A stretch of DNA of 44,452 nt from an uncultured Bacteroidales bacterium (GTDB taxonomy: Bacteria > Bacteroidota > Bacteroidia > Bacteroidales > Muribaculaceae), in contig CAMTKF010000019.1 of NCBI GenBank assembly GCA_947072905.1, forward strand, positions 1 to 44,452. The letters run 5' to 3'. The notes beneath the pieces were generated by a model. The model was not told the origin of the DNA. It did not search any database and was given only the letters and a program-made list of their open reading frames with translations. This document shows, piece after piece, positions 14,890 through 22,221 of this stretch. Each line of letters begins with the position of its first letter. The stretch's first letter is position 1. Made by a program: the position numbers and the translations under genes.

Positions 14890-16557
14890 CTATATTATCT
14901 TGAAGTACTCGGTTTTACTTGTCATATTATTGATATTACGAGTTATTATAACGATTTGAATCTTAAAGGTCGATTTAATATCAGATGTCGGAAATTCTAT
15001 GGAAAATTCTCCATTATCGTCAGTCTGAGACCGAGGTATCCAAAGCAAAGTATTGCGAAAATCCTCGCCTGTAAATACTGTATCTTCCTGAGACGGCAAT
15101 TCAAATCTATGTTTCGGGTAATATCCATCAACTTTTGAAAGACCTTGCATGCCAAGCAGTTCTTCTTCTGAATACCGGGGGCCTTCGTAAGTCATAAAGC
15201 GTATGTCCGTTACGTAATCGTCTTTGGTTCCTCCTGAATATTTGATCAACTCATAATTAACCCCTCTCTGTGGTTTTCCAATCTTTACAGGTGTGCCGAA
15301 TCCATAAGGATGGTGTGTATATCCTTCTATATAGTCATTCAAATAAGTCGAACCGTTTGTTGATGGACAACCGCAAGTCCATGCAGTTTCCAAATTCAGT
15401 GCCAGACTGTCGAGATAACCCATAACCTTGTTTCTTTTAGCGAAGCGACTGCCTTTTGCATTTACCACTACCTCATTCAATTTCATGACACGTCGATCCG
15501 AATAATCCATGGTGTAGGCATATTCGGTTTCGCTTGTTTTCCGTAATATCGGATAATCTTTATCGACTGCGTTCTTCCTTAAATCGTATATGTCTTTGAA
15601 TGGTGTAGCTATCACTAACACAGGTTTCATTTCCTCGTTCACCAATGGCTTCAACAGCAGAATTTTTCCAAGCGACGATGCCATTTCCGGCGGTACTTCG
15701 AAATATCCACCTGAGTGAGTATTTGTTATGTTCAACATACCCTTTTTAGCAATATCGTCAAAGACGTTTATGTATTGTCCATCAACAGGGCTTGTATTTT
15801 TCTTGCGTTTTGATTTTAGGAAACCTAACACCGGAGCATCTGAGAGAAAAGTTTTGAATCCTCTATCTTCAGTTTGTGTTCTGTCGTTCATGATTCCGTA
15901 AATCTGTGATTGTATGTCCACATCAGCAGGGGGGTAGGTATAAAGCGCGTCGGCTACACTCATGGCTAAGACTGCACGCACCGGATTTCCTTCTGAATCA
16001 GCTACCTTAACTGTGGCTCTCACTTTGCTTCGCGTATGGTATTCCGCGCTGTCAAGGGTTACCGTGACATTCAGCATTTTTTGCATGACAGTATCCGGAA
16101 TGTCCATGTAGTTCATTCGTTCTTTGGCAGTGGAAAGGAAATCCGGTACCTCCGGAAGCTCCTTGACTACCAGCAACCGCTTGGGATATACCACCGTATC
16201 GCCGCGACCGAGTGAGTTTCTTGTATGCACATACATACGGTATTCACCGGACTTCCAATCATCCCCTACATAGACATGTCCGTCACACATACCGTTTGTC
16301 ATCCGGTATTTTTCCCTCCGGACCACACTGTCAGACGGGTCAACAATTTCCATGTATGCAGTGTGCGAGCGATCGGACAAAAACATGGAACTGTCTTCAA
16401 AGGCTATACACTTGAACCACAAATCCTCACACGTCTCATAGATGCCCTTGCTTGTGAATATATGGATATGCTCCTTTCCATAAGATAGAATATGAAACAG
16501 GATAATAAATAAGAGTGCCGATACAAATTTCATAACATATCGGCTGTTCCTATTCAT
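14890..16557 (-). CDS. Secreted MG2 (alpha-2-macroglobulin-like) domain protein, function unknown
   Basis: 555 residues with an N-terminal signal peptide (hydrophobic stretch 9-26). HIHIFTSKGIYETCEDLWFKC (about 31-51) is typical of the MG2 domain of bacterial macroglobulin-like proteins (the fibre/TDKxxYxPGDTLWF pattern). LNEVVVNAKG (360-369) resembles the start of a TonB plug segment, common in this type of Bacteroidota envelope protein. The C-terminal FRNTLLWIPRSQTDDNGEFS (about 500-519) resembles a late macroglobulin domain. The short Cys-rich motif TCGCPS is also present. Base composition and codon use are visibly more AT-rich than in its neighbours, suggesting recent acquisition or relaxed evolution. 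It lies just downstream of tonB. No enzymatic role is claimed. Confidence 0.65.
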   Translation of the reverse strand: MNRNSRYVMKFVSALLFIILFHILSYGKEHIHIFTSKGIYETCEDLWFKCIAFEDSSMFLSDRSHTAYMEIVDPSDSVVRREKYRMTNGMCDGHVYVGDDWKSGEYRMYVHTRNSLGRGDTVVYPKRLLVVKELPEVPDFLSTAKERMNYMDIPDTVMQKMLNVTVTLDSAEYHTRSKVRATVKVADSEGNPVRAVLAMSVADALYTYPPADVDIQSQIYGIMNDRTQTEDRGFKTFLSDAPVLGFLKSKRKKNTSPVDGQYINVFDDIAKKGMLNITNTHSGGYFEVPPEMASSLGKILLLKPLVNEEMKPVLVIATPFKDIYDLRKNAVDKDYPILRKTSETEYAYTMDYSDRRVMKLNEVVVNAKGSRFAKRNKVMGYLDSLALNLETAWTCGCPSTNGSTYLNDYIEGYTHHPYGFGTPVKIGKPQRGVNYELIKYSGGTKDDYVTDIRFMTYEGPRYSEEELLGMQGLSKVDGYYPKHRFELPSQEDTVFTGEDFRNTLLWIPRSQTDDNGEFSIEFPTSDIKSTFKIQIVIITRNINNMTSKTEYFKII

Positions 16558-16579
16558 ATAATTTCAGGTGCTTGCGCTC

Positions 16580-17410
16580 TTATTTGAAGCGGTAGGTGAT
16601 GTAGGCGGTGGCTTGGTCGGGGGCGTCGGCTGAGTTGGGGCGTGTGAAGCGGCGCGATTTCACTTCCTGCTCCACGGCGCGGCGCAGGCGCATATCGGTG
16701 GCTGCGGGGGCGTCGCCTCCCTCAAATGCTACTGATGTCACCTTGCCCTCGCGGTTGATTTTTACTTTTATCTTGATTGAGCCGGTGACTGTGGCGGGCA
16801 CTTTGGCAAACGAGGGCATGCTCCAACCGCCGTTAACGGTGCCTGTACCGGTGCCGCTCACGCTCTGCGATGTGCCTTTGGGCGAGCCGTTGTCGCCCTC
16901 GGTGCGTCCCTGTGCCTGCGAGTTGTTCTTGCCATTTGAGCGCTGGAATGCCGATGCAGTGGCCGAATTGGCCTTGCGGCGGGCTTCCTCGCGTTGTTGT
17001 TTTTCTATTTCCTCCTGGCTGGGGCCGGTCTGTTTGGGCTGCTCTTTCACCTTCTGTTTCACTTCAGAAGGACGCTTGGAGGTTACTGTAGCGGGCGCGT
17101 CGCCCTGCTTGCCGCGGTCTACGGTCGATTGGCCGCTCTCGGGCTTGGGAGTGGCCTTGTGGGTTTCTTTTACGGGTTTCTTGGCGGGCGAAGCTTTTTC
17201 CTTTACCTTGGCCGGCTGCGGGGCTTCTTCAACCACTTCAAAGAATTGTTCTTCGGGCTCGGGTGCCAGTGCTACCTCGCCGTCGTGGCGCGGAGGCCAT
17301 TCGCGCACGGTGGTATCTACGCTTATGCGCAGCGTACCCAGAAGCACCACTATGAGCAGCGCTATTATGGCTGTTGATATTATTGCTATGAACCGGGGGC
17401 GATTCTTCAT
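16580..17410 (-). CDS. tonB: TonB family energy transducer
   Basis: 276 residues: one N-terminal membrane anchor (IAIISTAIIALLIVVLLGTL, about 9-28), a long Pro/Lys/Glu-rich periplasmic linker, a Gln/Ser/Gly-rich stretch, and a C-terminal TonB domain with SIKIKVKINREGKVTSVAFEG and a final AYITYRFK strand. It couples the proton motive force harvested by ExbB/ExbD to outer-membrane receptors. It overlaps exbD by 4 bases. The CTD is somewhat divergent from the YP-type TonB, as in many Bacteroidota paralogues, so the symbol marks the family rather than a specific copy. Confidence 0.85.
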   Translation of the reverse strand: MKNRPRFIAIISTAIIALLIVVLLGTLRISVDTTVREWPPRHDGEVALAPEPEEQFFEVVEEAPQPAKVKEKASPAKKPVKETHKATPKPESGQSTVDRGKQGDAPATVTSKRPSEVKQKVKEQPKQTGPSQEEIEKQQREEARRKANSATASAFQRSNGKNNSQAQGRTEGDNGSPKGTSQSVSGTGTGTVNGGWSMPSFAKVPATVTGSIKIKVKINREGKVTSVAFEGGDAPAATDMRLRRAVEQEVKSRRFTRPNSADAPDQATAYITYRFK

Positions 17411-17859
17411 TTTGTTTCGTTGGTATTGGGTGTTTCGGTGGAGGGGGCAGAGTCGCCGGGGCGGGTTGCGAGAACCATTTTGAGCGAGTTTGCGGCTCCG
17501 AGGTTCAGTACTTCCACCACCTTGCCGTAGGCCACTTCAGTGTCGGCATACACGGCAATTCCGGCAATTGAGTCGTTGCCCTGCAGCGAGGTGAGTACCG
17601 ATGTGAGCGAGTCTTTGGCTACGGGTGCCGGCTCGGCGTCGGCCACAGATACGAAGTAGGCACCCTCGGCGTCGATATACACGCGTGTGGTGGGCTTCTC
17701 GGGAGTCTGTTCCACGCCCTCGGGCAGCTGTACCTCTATGGCGGTGGGGAACACGTATGTGGAGGTAACCATGAAGAATACCAGCAGCAGGAATATCACG
17801 TCGGTTAGCGATGCCATTGAGAAGGTCGCCAGCATGTCGTTGGGTTTCTTCAGTGCCAT
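17407..17859 (-). CDS. exbD: Biopolymer transport protein ExbD
   Basis: 150-residue proton-channel subunit with one N-terminal membrane helix. The channel aspartate D20 is visible in SMASLTDVIFLLLVFFMVTS. The periplasmic domain follows (AIEVQLPEGVEQTPEKP and a predicted GIAVYADTEVAYGKVVEVLN). It starts one base before the exbB stop region and overlaps tonB by 4 bases, so exbB-exbD-tonB forms one tight translational unit. Confidence 0.92.
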   Translation of the reverse strand: MALKKPNDMLATFSMASLTDVIFLLLVFFMVTSTYVFPTAIEVQLPEGVEQTPEKPTTRVYIDAEGAYFVSVADAEPAPVAKDSLTSVLTSLQGNDSIAGIAVYADTEVAYGKVVEVLNLGAANSLKMVLATRPGDSAPSTETPNTNETK

Positions 17860-18483
17860 TTATGCTGCGGGTTCGTTAAGGAGATCCATGAATTCCATGA
17901 TTTGAGCTTCCATGAGCTTCATCACCTTGTTGATGCGAGCCACCAGATAGTTGTATGCAAACAGGGCTGCGATACCAACGATAAGGCCTGCCACGGTGGT
18001 GACAAGTGCGGTGTATATACCGCCGGCAAATGTGCCTATCTGGGCAGCATTGCCGCTGTTGGCTATTGAGTAGAATGCCTGTACCATACCGATTACCGTG
18101 CCGAGAAAGCCGAGCATGGGGGCGCCGGCGGCGGTGGTGGCCAGCCAGGGCAGACCTTTAGACAGATTGGCTATCTCGAGGTTGCCGGTGTTTTCCACAG
18201 CTACCAGTACATCGTTCATGGGACGGCCTATGCGGCTGATGCCCTTGGCAATGAGGCGACCCATGGGGGTGCCGTTTGAGCGGCACAGGTTGAGTGCCGA
18301 TTCTATCTCGCCTTCATGTATGTAGTCGCGTATGCGCTTCATGAAAGTATCGTCGGTCTTGGCGGCGTTGCGTATCACAATTGCACGCTCTATGAGGATG
18401 TATATGCAGATGAGTGCCAGCAGGGCAAGGGGTATCATTATCCAGCCGCCTTCCATGCAGAGTTTCCAGAGAGATAATTCCAT
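17860..18483 (-). CDS. exbB: MotA/TolQ/ExbB proton channel protein
   Basis: 207 residues with three membrane helices: an N-terminal one (WIMIPLALLALICIYILIERAIVI), and two after a cytoplasmic loop, including APMLGFLGTVIGMVQAFYSI and GIYTALVTTVAGLIVGIAALFAYNYL. The family motifs GLPWLATTAAGAPMLGFLGT and ALVTTVAGL are intact. It forms the stator with ExbD. It is co-directional with pdxJ, 26 bases upstream, and directly abuts exbD. Confidence 0.93.
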   Translation of the reverse strand: MELSLWKLCMEGGWIMIPLALLALICIYILIERAIVIRNAAKTDDTFMKRIRDYIHEGEIESALNLCRSNGTPMGRLIAKGISRIGRPMNDVLVAVENTGNLEIANLSKGLPWLATTAAGAPMLGFLGTVIGMVQAFYSIANSGNAAQIGTFAGGIYTALVTTVAGLIVGIAALFAYNYLVARINKVMKLMEAQIMEFMDLLNEPAA

Positions 18484-18509
18484 ATTCTTGAGTCTGTGTT
18501 CTTATTAGA

Positions 18510-19244
18510 TTAATTTTTAAGGATATCCTTGTATTGTTTGATGGTTTGCTCCAGTCCCAGATACAGGGCGTCGCAAATCAGGGCGTGTCCTATCGACACC
18601 TCGTGGAGCCAGGGCAGGCGTTCGTGAAAGAAGGCCAGGTTCTCAAGGCTTAGGTCGTGGCCGGCATTAACACCAAGACCCAGGTTGTGGGCGGCGGTGC
18701 TGGCTTCTACAAACGGAGCAACGGCCATCTCGGGGTTGGTGGGATAGAGGTCGGCGTAGGGCTTGGTGTACAGCTCCACGCGGTCGGTGCCGGTAGCGGC
18801 TGCGGCCTTGATGTTGGCTATGTCGGTACCGACAAATATAGATGAGCGTATGCCGGCACTCTTCAGCCGGTCTACTATGCCCGACAGGAATTCCTTGTTG
18901 GGTTCCACAGCCCAACCGGCCGATGATGTGAGGGCGTCGGGGGCATCGGGCACCAGGGTAACCTGCTCGGGATGCACCTTAAGCACCAGATCCATGAATT
19001 CGGGCGAGGGATAGCCCTCGATGTTCAACTCCATGTTGACCAACGGACGCAGATTCATCACGTCGGCACGGCGTATGTGGCGTTCGTCGGGACGCGGATG
19101 CACCGTTATGCCCTCGGCTCCGAAGCGTTGGCAGTCTACGGCCACTTGCTCCACCGACGGACGGTTTTCGCCACGGGCATTGCGCAGGGTGGCGATTTTG
19201 TTAATATTCACGCTAAGGCGTGTATGAGGTTTTTTAGTGCTCAC
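18510..19244 (-). CDS. pdxJ: Pyridoxine 5'-phosphate synthase PdxJ
   Basis: 244-residue TIM-barrel enzyme closing the pyridine ring of vitamin B6 from 1-deoxyxylulose 5-phosphate and 3-amino-2-oxopropyl phosphate. Family signatures are complete: [20 protein letters not shown] at the start, [31 protein letters not shown] and EVSIGHALI near the end. The start at [13 protein letters not shown] fits the family. It is first in a minus-strand run with exbB-exbD-tonB, and its promoter overlaps that of the divergent ACT-domain gene. Confidence 0.95.
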   Translation of the reverse strand: MSTKKPHTRLSVNINKIATLRNARGENRPSVEQVAVDCQRFGAEGITVHPRPDERHIRRADVMNLRPLVNMELNIEGYPSPEFMDLVLKVHPEQVTLVPDAPDALTSSAGWAVEPNKEFLSGIVDRLKSAGIRSSIFVGTDIANIKAAAATGTDRVELYTKPYADLYPTNPEMAVAPFVEASTAAHNLGLGVNAGHDLSLENLAFFHERLPWLHEVSIGHALICDALYLGLEQTIKQYKDILKN

Positions 19245-19269
19245 AGTTTTTTCTTCGAGAAAAAAGTCG

Positions 19270-19277
19270 TAAATTTG
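19270..19277 (+). promoter_or_regulatory. -7 box (TAAATTTG) for the ACT-domain gene and nadK
   Basis: Plus-strand TAAATTTG lies 33 bases before the ATG at 19311. It is only 10 bases from the opposing minus-strand box at 19288-19295. Confidence 0.55.
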
Positions 19278-19287
19278 TATTTGTCTG

Positions 19288-19295
19288 CAAATTTA
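19288..19295 (-). promoter_or_regulatory. -7 box (TAAATTTG) for pdxJ-exbB-exbD-tonB
   Basis: Minus-strand TAAATTTG lies 43 bases before the pdxJ ATG. It faces the plus-strand box at 19270-19277, so the two promoters overlap and should compete for RNA polymerase. Confidence 0.55.
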
Positions 19296-19310
19296 GTCAG
19301 ATTTTATGAA

Positions 19311-19667
19311 ATGATGAAAGATTTAGTCGCAAAAGATATAAATACGAATCAACTTGATGTGCTTTTTCCGCACAATCCCGAGTCGAGCCGCCTGCTTGTG
19401 GGCTGTCCGGCTCAGGATTACTCTGCCTCGGCCATAGCCCGGGCGGTGGAGGATGCTGATGCTCGTCTTATAAATCTCAACGTCACCTCGCTGGGCACGC
19501 CCCCGGCAGTGGTGGTGGCACTCAGGGTGGGGCACATCAGCCCCGAGCGGGTGGCGCGGTCGCTCGAACGCTACGGCTACGAGATACTGAGCGTGGAGTG
19601 TGACGACACTGCCGACGATACTCTGCGCCGCCGTTATGGCGAGCTTATGAAAATGCTCGATATTTAA
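19311..19667 (+). CDS. ACT-like C-terminal domain protein, probably a CBS protein that lost its CBS pair
   Basis: 118 residues. PAQDYSASAIARAVEDADARLINLNVTSL, then ALRVGHISPERVARSLERYGYEILSV and a final RRRYGELMKMLDI correspond closely to the C-terminal ACT-like domain of a roughly 220-residue Bacteroidales protein that has two CBS domains in front and is usually encoded between pdxJ and nadK. The first ten residues (MMKDLVAKDI) also resemble that protein's start, so the missing part would be internal, about 100 residues of CBS sequence. Comparison is from memory. Alternative start at the adjacent ATG 19314. A ligand-sensing role is inference. Confidence 0.6.
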   Translation: MMKDLVAKDINTNQLDVLFPHNPESSRLLVGCPAQDYSASAIARAVEDADARLINLNVTSLGTPPAVVVALRVGHISPERVARSLERYGYEILSVECDDTADDTLRRRYGELMKMLDI

Positions 19668-19718
19668 GAGCTTGTTATTAAGAGCTTAAAACACACTCTC
19701 AAACCGCTTTCCTTGACC

Positions 19719-20570
19719 ATGAAACTTGCAATATACGGTTCGCGACATCAGGATGAGTATCTGTCGCAGATAGAGGCCTTTCTCAACAGCCTTACCCGCC
19801 GGGGCGACTCGGCCGTGATGCACTCCAAACTCTACAATTATCTGCTCCATATAATGCCTATGGCGCTCAAATGCGTGTGCCGCGTGGTGGATACGGGCGA
19901 TTTCAGCGCCGACTTTGCCGTGAGCCTTGGCGGCGACGGCTCGTTTCTGCGCACCTCGGCCTGGGTGGCCGACAAGGGCATACCCATTGTGGGCGTCAAT
20001 ACGGGCCATCTGGGCTTCCTCACCTCGCTGGGAATTGATGAATTGCCGCAACTGCCCGAGTTGCTTGAGGGTCAGTACGAGATAGTGCGCCACAGCCTGC
20101 TCGAAGTGGTGTCGCCACAGGTGCAGGGCTGGCCATACGCTCTCAATGAGGTTACCCTGACCAAGAGCGAGACTTCCTCGATAATCAGTGTAAACGCCAT
20201 CCTCGACGACGTGCCGCTGGCCAATTACCGTGCCGACGGCCTCATAGTGGCCACACCCACCGGCTCAACGGCCTACAACCTCTCGGTTGGCGGCCCCATA
20301 GTGGTACCCGTAGCTCCGGTATTTGTTCTGTCGCCCATAGCCGCCCACTCGCTGTCCATGCGTCCGTTGGTAATAGCCGACAGTTCTGAGCTGCGACTGC
20401 GCTGCGACAGCCGTACACCGCGCTTCAGGCTCAGTATCGACGGCCATGCCACCGTACACGACCTTGATACCGAGGTGGTGCTCAGGCGTGCGCCCTTTGA
20501 CGTGCTTGCGGTGCAGCTGCCGGGTCATAACTTCCCCGATACCTTGCGCAACAAGCTGTCATGGGGATAA
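19719..20570 (+). CDS. nadK: NAD kinase
   Basis: 283-residue enzyme phosphorylating NAD to NADP in the cytoplasm. The diphosphate-binding GGDG motif lies at 71-74 (VSLGGDGSFLRT), followed by GVNTGHLGFLTS and the conserved ALNEVTL and DGLIVATPTGSTAYNLSVGGP segments. Length is typical. The ATG at 19719 (MKLAIYGSRHQ) is preferred to an in-frame TTG six bases upstream. The downstream metallopeptidase gene overlaps it by 10 bases. Confidence 0.96.
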   Translation: MKLAIYGSRHQDEYLSQIEAFLNSLTRRGDSAVMHSKLYNYLLHIMPMALKCVCRVVDTGDFSADFAVSLGGDGSFLRTSAWVADKGIPIVGVNTGHLGFLTSLGIDELPQLPELLEGQYEIVRHSLLEVVSPQVQGWPYALNEVTLTKSETSSIISVNAILDDVPLANYRADGLIVATPTGSTAYNLSVGGPIVVPVAPVFVLSPIAAHSLSMRPLVIADSSELRLRCDSRTPRFRLSIDGHATVHDLDTEVVLRRAPFDVLAVQLPGHNFPDTLRNKLSWG

Positions 20571-21310
20571 TAGCATCACAAAAATACCGCGACGAGCGGC
20601 TCGGCACAGTGCATATAAGGGTACTGTCTACCGCCACACGCTTCACGGCCCGCTGGAAAGCCGACGGGCTGCATATCACCGTACCCTCAAACACTACGGT
20701 AGAGGAATACAAGCGTGTATTGGAATCGTGGATACCCAAGCTGCTGCAGGTAAAGCCGGCCGCCAAGGGTGCACAGTTTCACGACGGATACAGATTTGAA
20801 ACCGATGACTGGGGATATGAGATTGTCAAAAGTTCGCGCGTGCCCTACGGCTACGTGTACAGCGAACAAATAGACCCTCACGACGCCTCAGACCGTAAGA
20901 TATTACAAGTGAAGGTATATGAAGGAGCCGATTTTGCCAACGCCGGCGTTGAAAAGGCTATAAAGAACCATATAGCACGATTTGCAAAGTATATAGCATC
21001 CACGCAGCTCATGCAGCAGGCTCGCGAAGAGGCCGCCGCGCTGGGTCTGAGTGGCAAAGTGAAGTCGTGGAGCGTGGGACGCGGCCATGCGCGCATGGGA
21101 TGCTGCAAGGCCACGGGCGAAATATCGCTGAGCTATGTACTGGTATTTCTGCCGCGCGAGCTGCGCCGCTGCACCATAACGCACGAACTGGCTCACCTGA
21201 CGCATTTCGACCATTCACCGGCCTTTCACGCCCTGTGGAAGAAGTATCTGGGGCCTGACAGCGAGCGTCTGATTGCCCAAGCACGGACAGAAGTCAAGAA
21301 ATACGTGTGA
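20561..21310 (+). CDS. YgjP/DUF45-type zinc metallopeptidase
   Basis: 249-residue putative peptidase of the M48-like YgjP group. The zinc site is TITHELAHLTHFDHSPAFHALW: H208, E209 and H212 form HExxH, and H218 is a candidate further ligand. The preceding conserved RxRxGxC region appears as GRGHARMGCCKATGEISLS. No signal peptide is visible, so it is likely cytoplasmic. It overlaps nadK by 10 bases, suggesting coupling, and its 3' end overlaps the convergent RluA gene by 17. Physiological substrates of the family are not established. Confidence 0.85.
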   Translation: MGIIASQKYRDERLGTVHIRVLSTATRFTARWKADGLHITVPSNTTVEEYKRVLESWIPKLLQVKPAAKGAQFHDGYRFETDDWGYEIVKSSRVPYGYVYSEQIDPHDASDRKILQVKVYEGADFANAGVEKAIKNHIARFAKYIASTQLMQQAREEAAALGLSGKVKSWSVGRGHARMGCCKATGEISLSYVLVFLPRELRRCTITHELAHLTHFDHSPAFHALWKKYLGPDSERLIAQARTEVKKYV

Positions 21311-22220
21311 ATCCGGCCGGCAGGGGGCTGGTGAAGTTCATGTCGCGGCGTGTCACAGGATGCACGAAGCGCAGTGTCTGCGCATGCAGGCACAGGCGGT
21401 GCAGGGGCGAAGTCTTGGCACCGTAGCGGCGGTCGCCTACTATGGGGTGGCCAAGGTCTTTCATGTGTACACGTATCTGATTCTTGCGTCCTGTCTCAAG
21501 CTGAAGCTCAACCATCGAATACTGTCCGCGCGAGTGTATTGTGCGGTAGCGTGTGAGCGCGTGCTGTCCCTCGTTGGGATTTTTGGTTGAATACACCTCG
21601 TGGACGGTGTTCTCGGCCAAATAGCTTTCTACTTTACCGACGGGCGGGTCTATCTCGCCGCCCTCCACTATGGCTATGTAGCGGCGTTCGAGCACCATGT
21701 TGTTCCAGTTGTGCTGCATGGCTTCCTTGGCCTCTACGGTCTTGGCAAACATCATCAGGCCCGATGTGTGCTGGTCAAGGCGGTGAACGATGAAAATCTT
21801 GTTGGCCGGGTTGCTGCGCTTCACATAGTCGCGCAGAATCCAGTATGCCGTACCCTCGCGCTTGGTGTCGGTGCCCATCGAGAGCAGTCCGTAGCCCTTG
21901 TTCACCACGATTATATCGTCGTCCTCATACACAATCTGCAGGCGCGGATTGCGGAAGACCTGAAATTCGCGCGAGGTGTTAACCTTGACCACGTCGCCCG
22001 GAAACAGCTCGGTGTCCCACTGGCGTGTGACATTGCTGCCCACCATCACCTGGTTGTGTTTCAGATAGTCCTTCACTGTGGTGCGCTTGCGGTCGGGCAT
22101 GGCGCTCAGCAGGAAGTCGAGCAGCTTCATGCCTTCGGCTTCAACGTTGAAAGTAAGTATTACATCGGGCTTGAAGCGACGGCGTTCAGCACCGGGTTTG
22201 GCGATAAGTGGTTTTGGCAT
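21294..22220 (-). CDS. RluA/RluD-type 23S rRNA/tRNA pseudouridine synthase
   Basis: 308 residues. An N-terminal S4-like RNA-binding domain (about 28-85) is followed by the synthase domain with the catalytic motif IVHRLDQHTSGLMMFAKT (D149). Family members more often have HRLDRxTSG, so Gln replaces the usual Arg next to the catalytic Asp. QLETGRKNQIRVHMKDLGHPIVGD is the second conserved block. It acts in the cytoplasm on rRNA or tRNA uridines; the exact site cannot be read. It lies one base from topA in the same direction and overlaps the convergent metallopeptidase gene by 17 bases. Confidence 0.9.
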   Translation of the reverse strand: MPKPLIAKPGAERRRFKPDVILTFNVEAEGMKLLDFLLSAMPDRKRTTVKDYLKHNQVMVGSNVTRQWDTELFPGDVVKVNTSREFQVFRNPRLQIVYEDDDIIVVNKGYGLLSMGTDTKREGTAYWILRDYVKRSNPANKIFIVHRLDQHTSGLMMFAKTVEAKEAMQHNWNNMVLERRYIAIVEGGEIDPPVGKVESYLAENTVHEVYSTKNPNEGQHALTRYRTIHSRGQYSMVELQLETGRKNQIRVHMKDLGHPIVGDRRYGAKTSPLHRLCLHAQTLRFVHPVTRRDMNFTSPLPAGFTRIS

Positions 22221-22221
22221 G

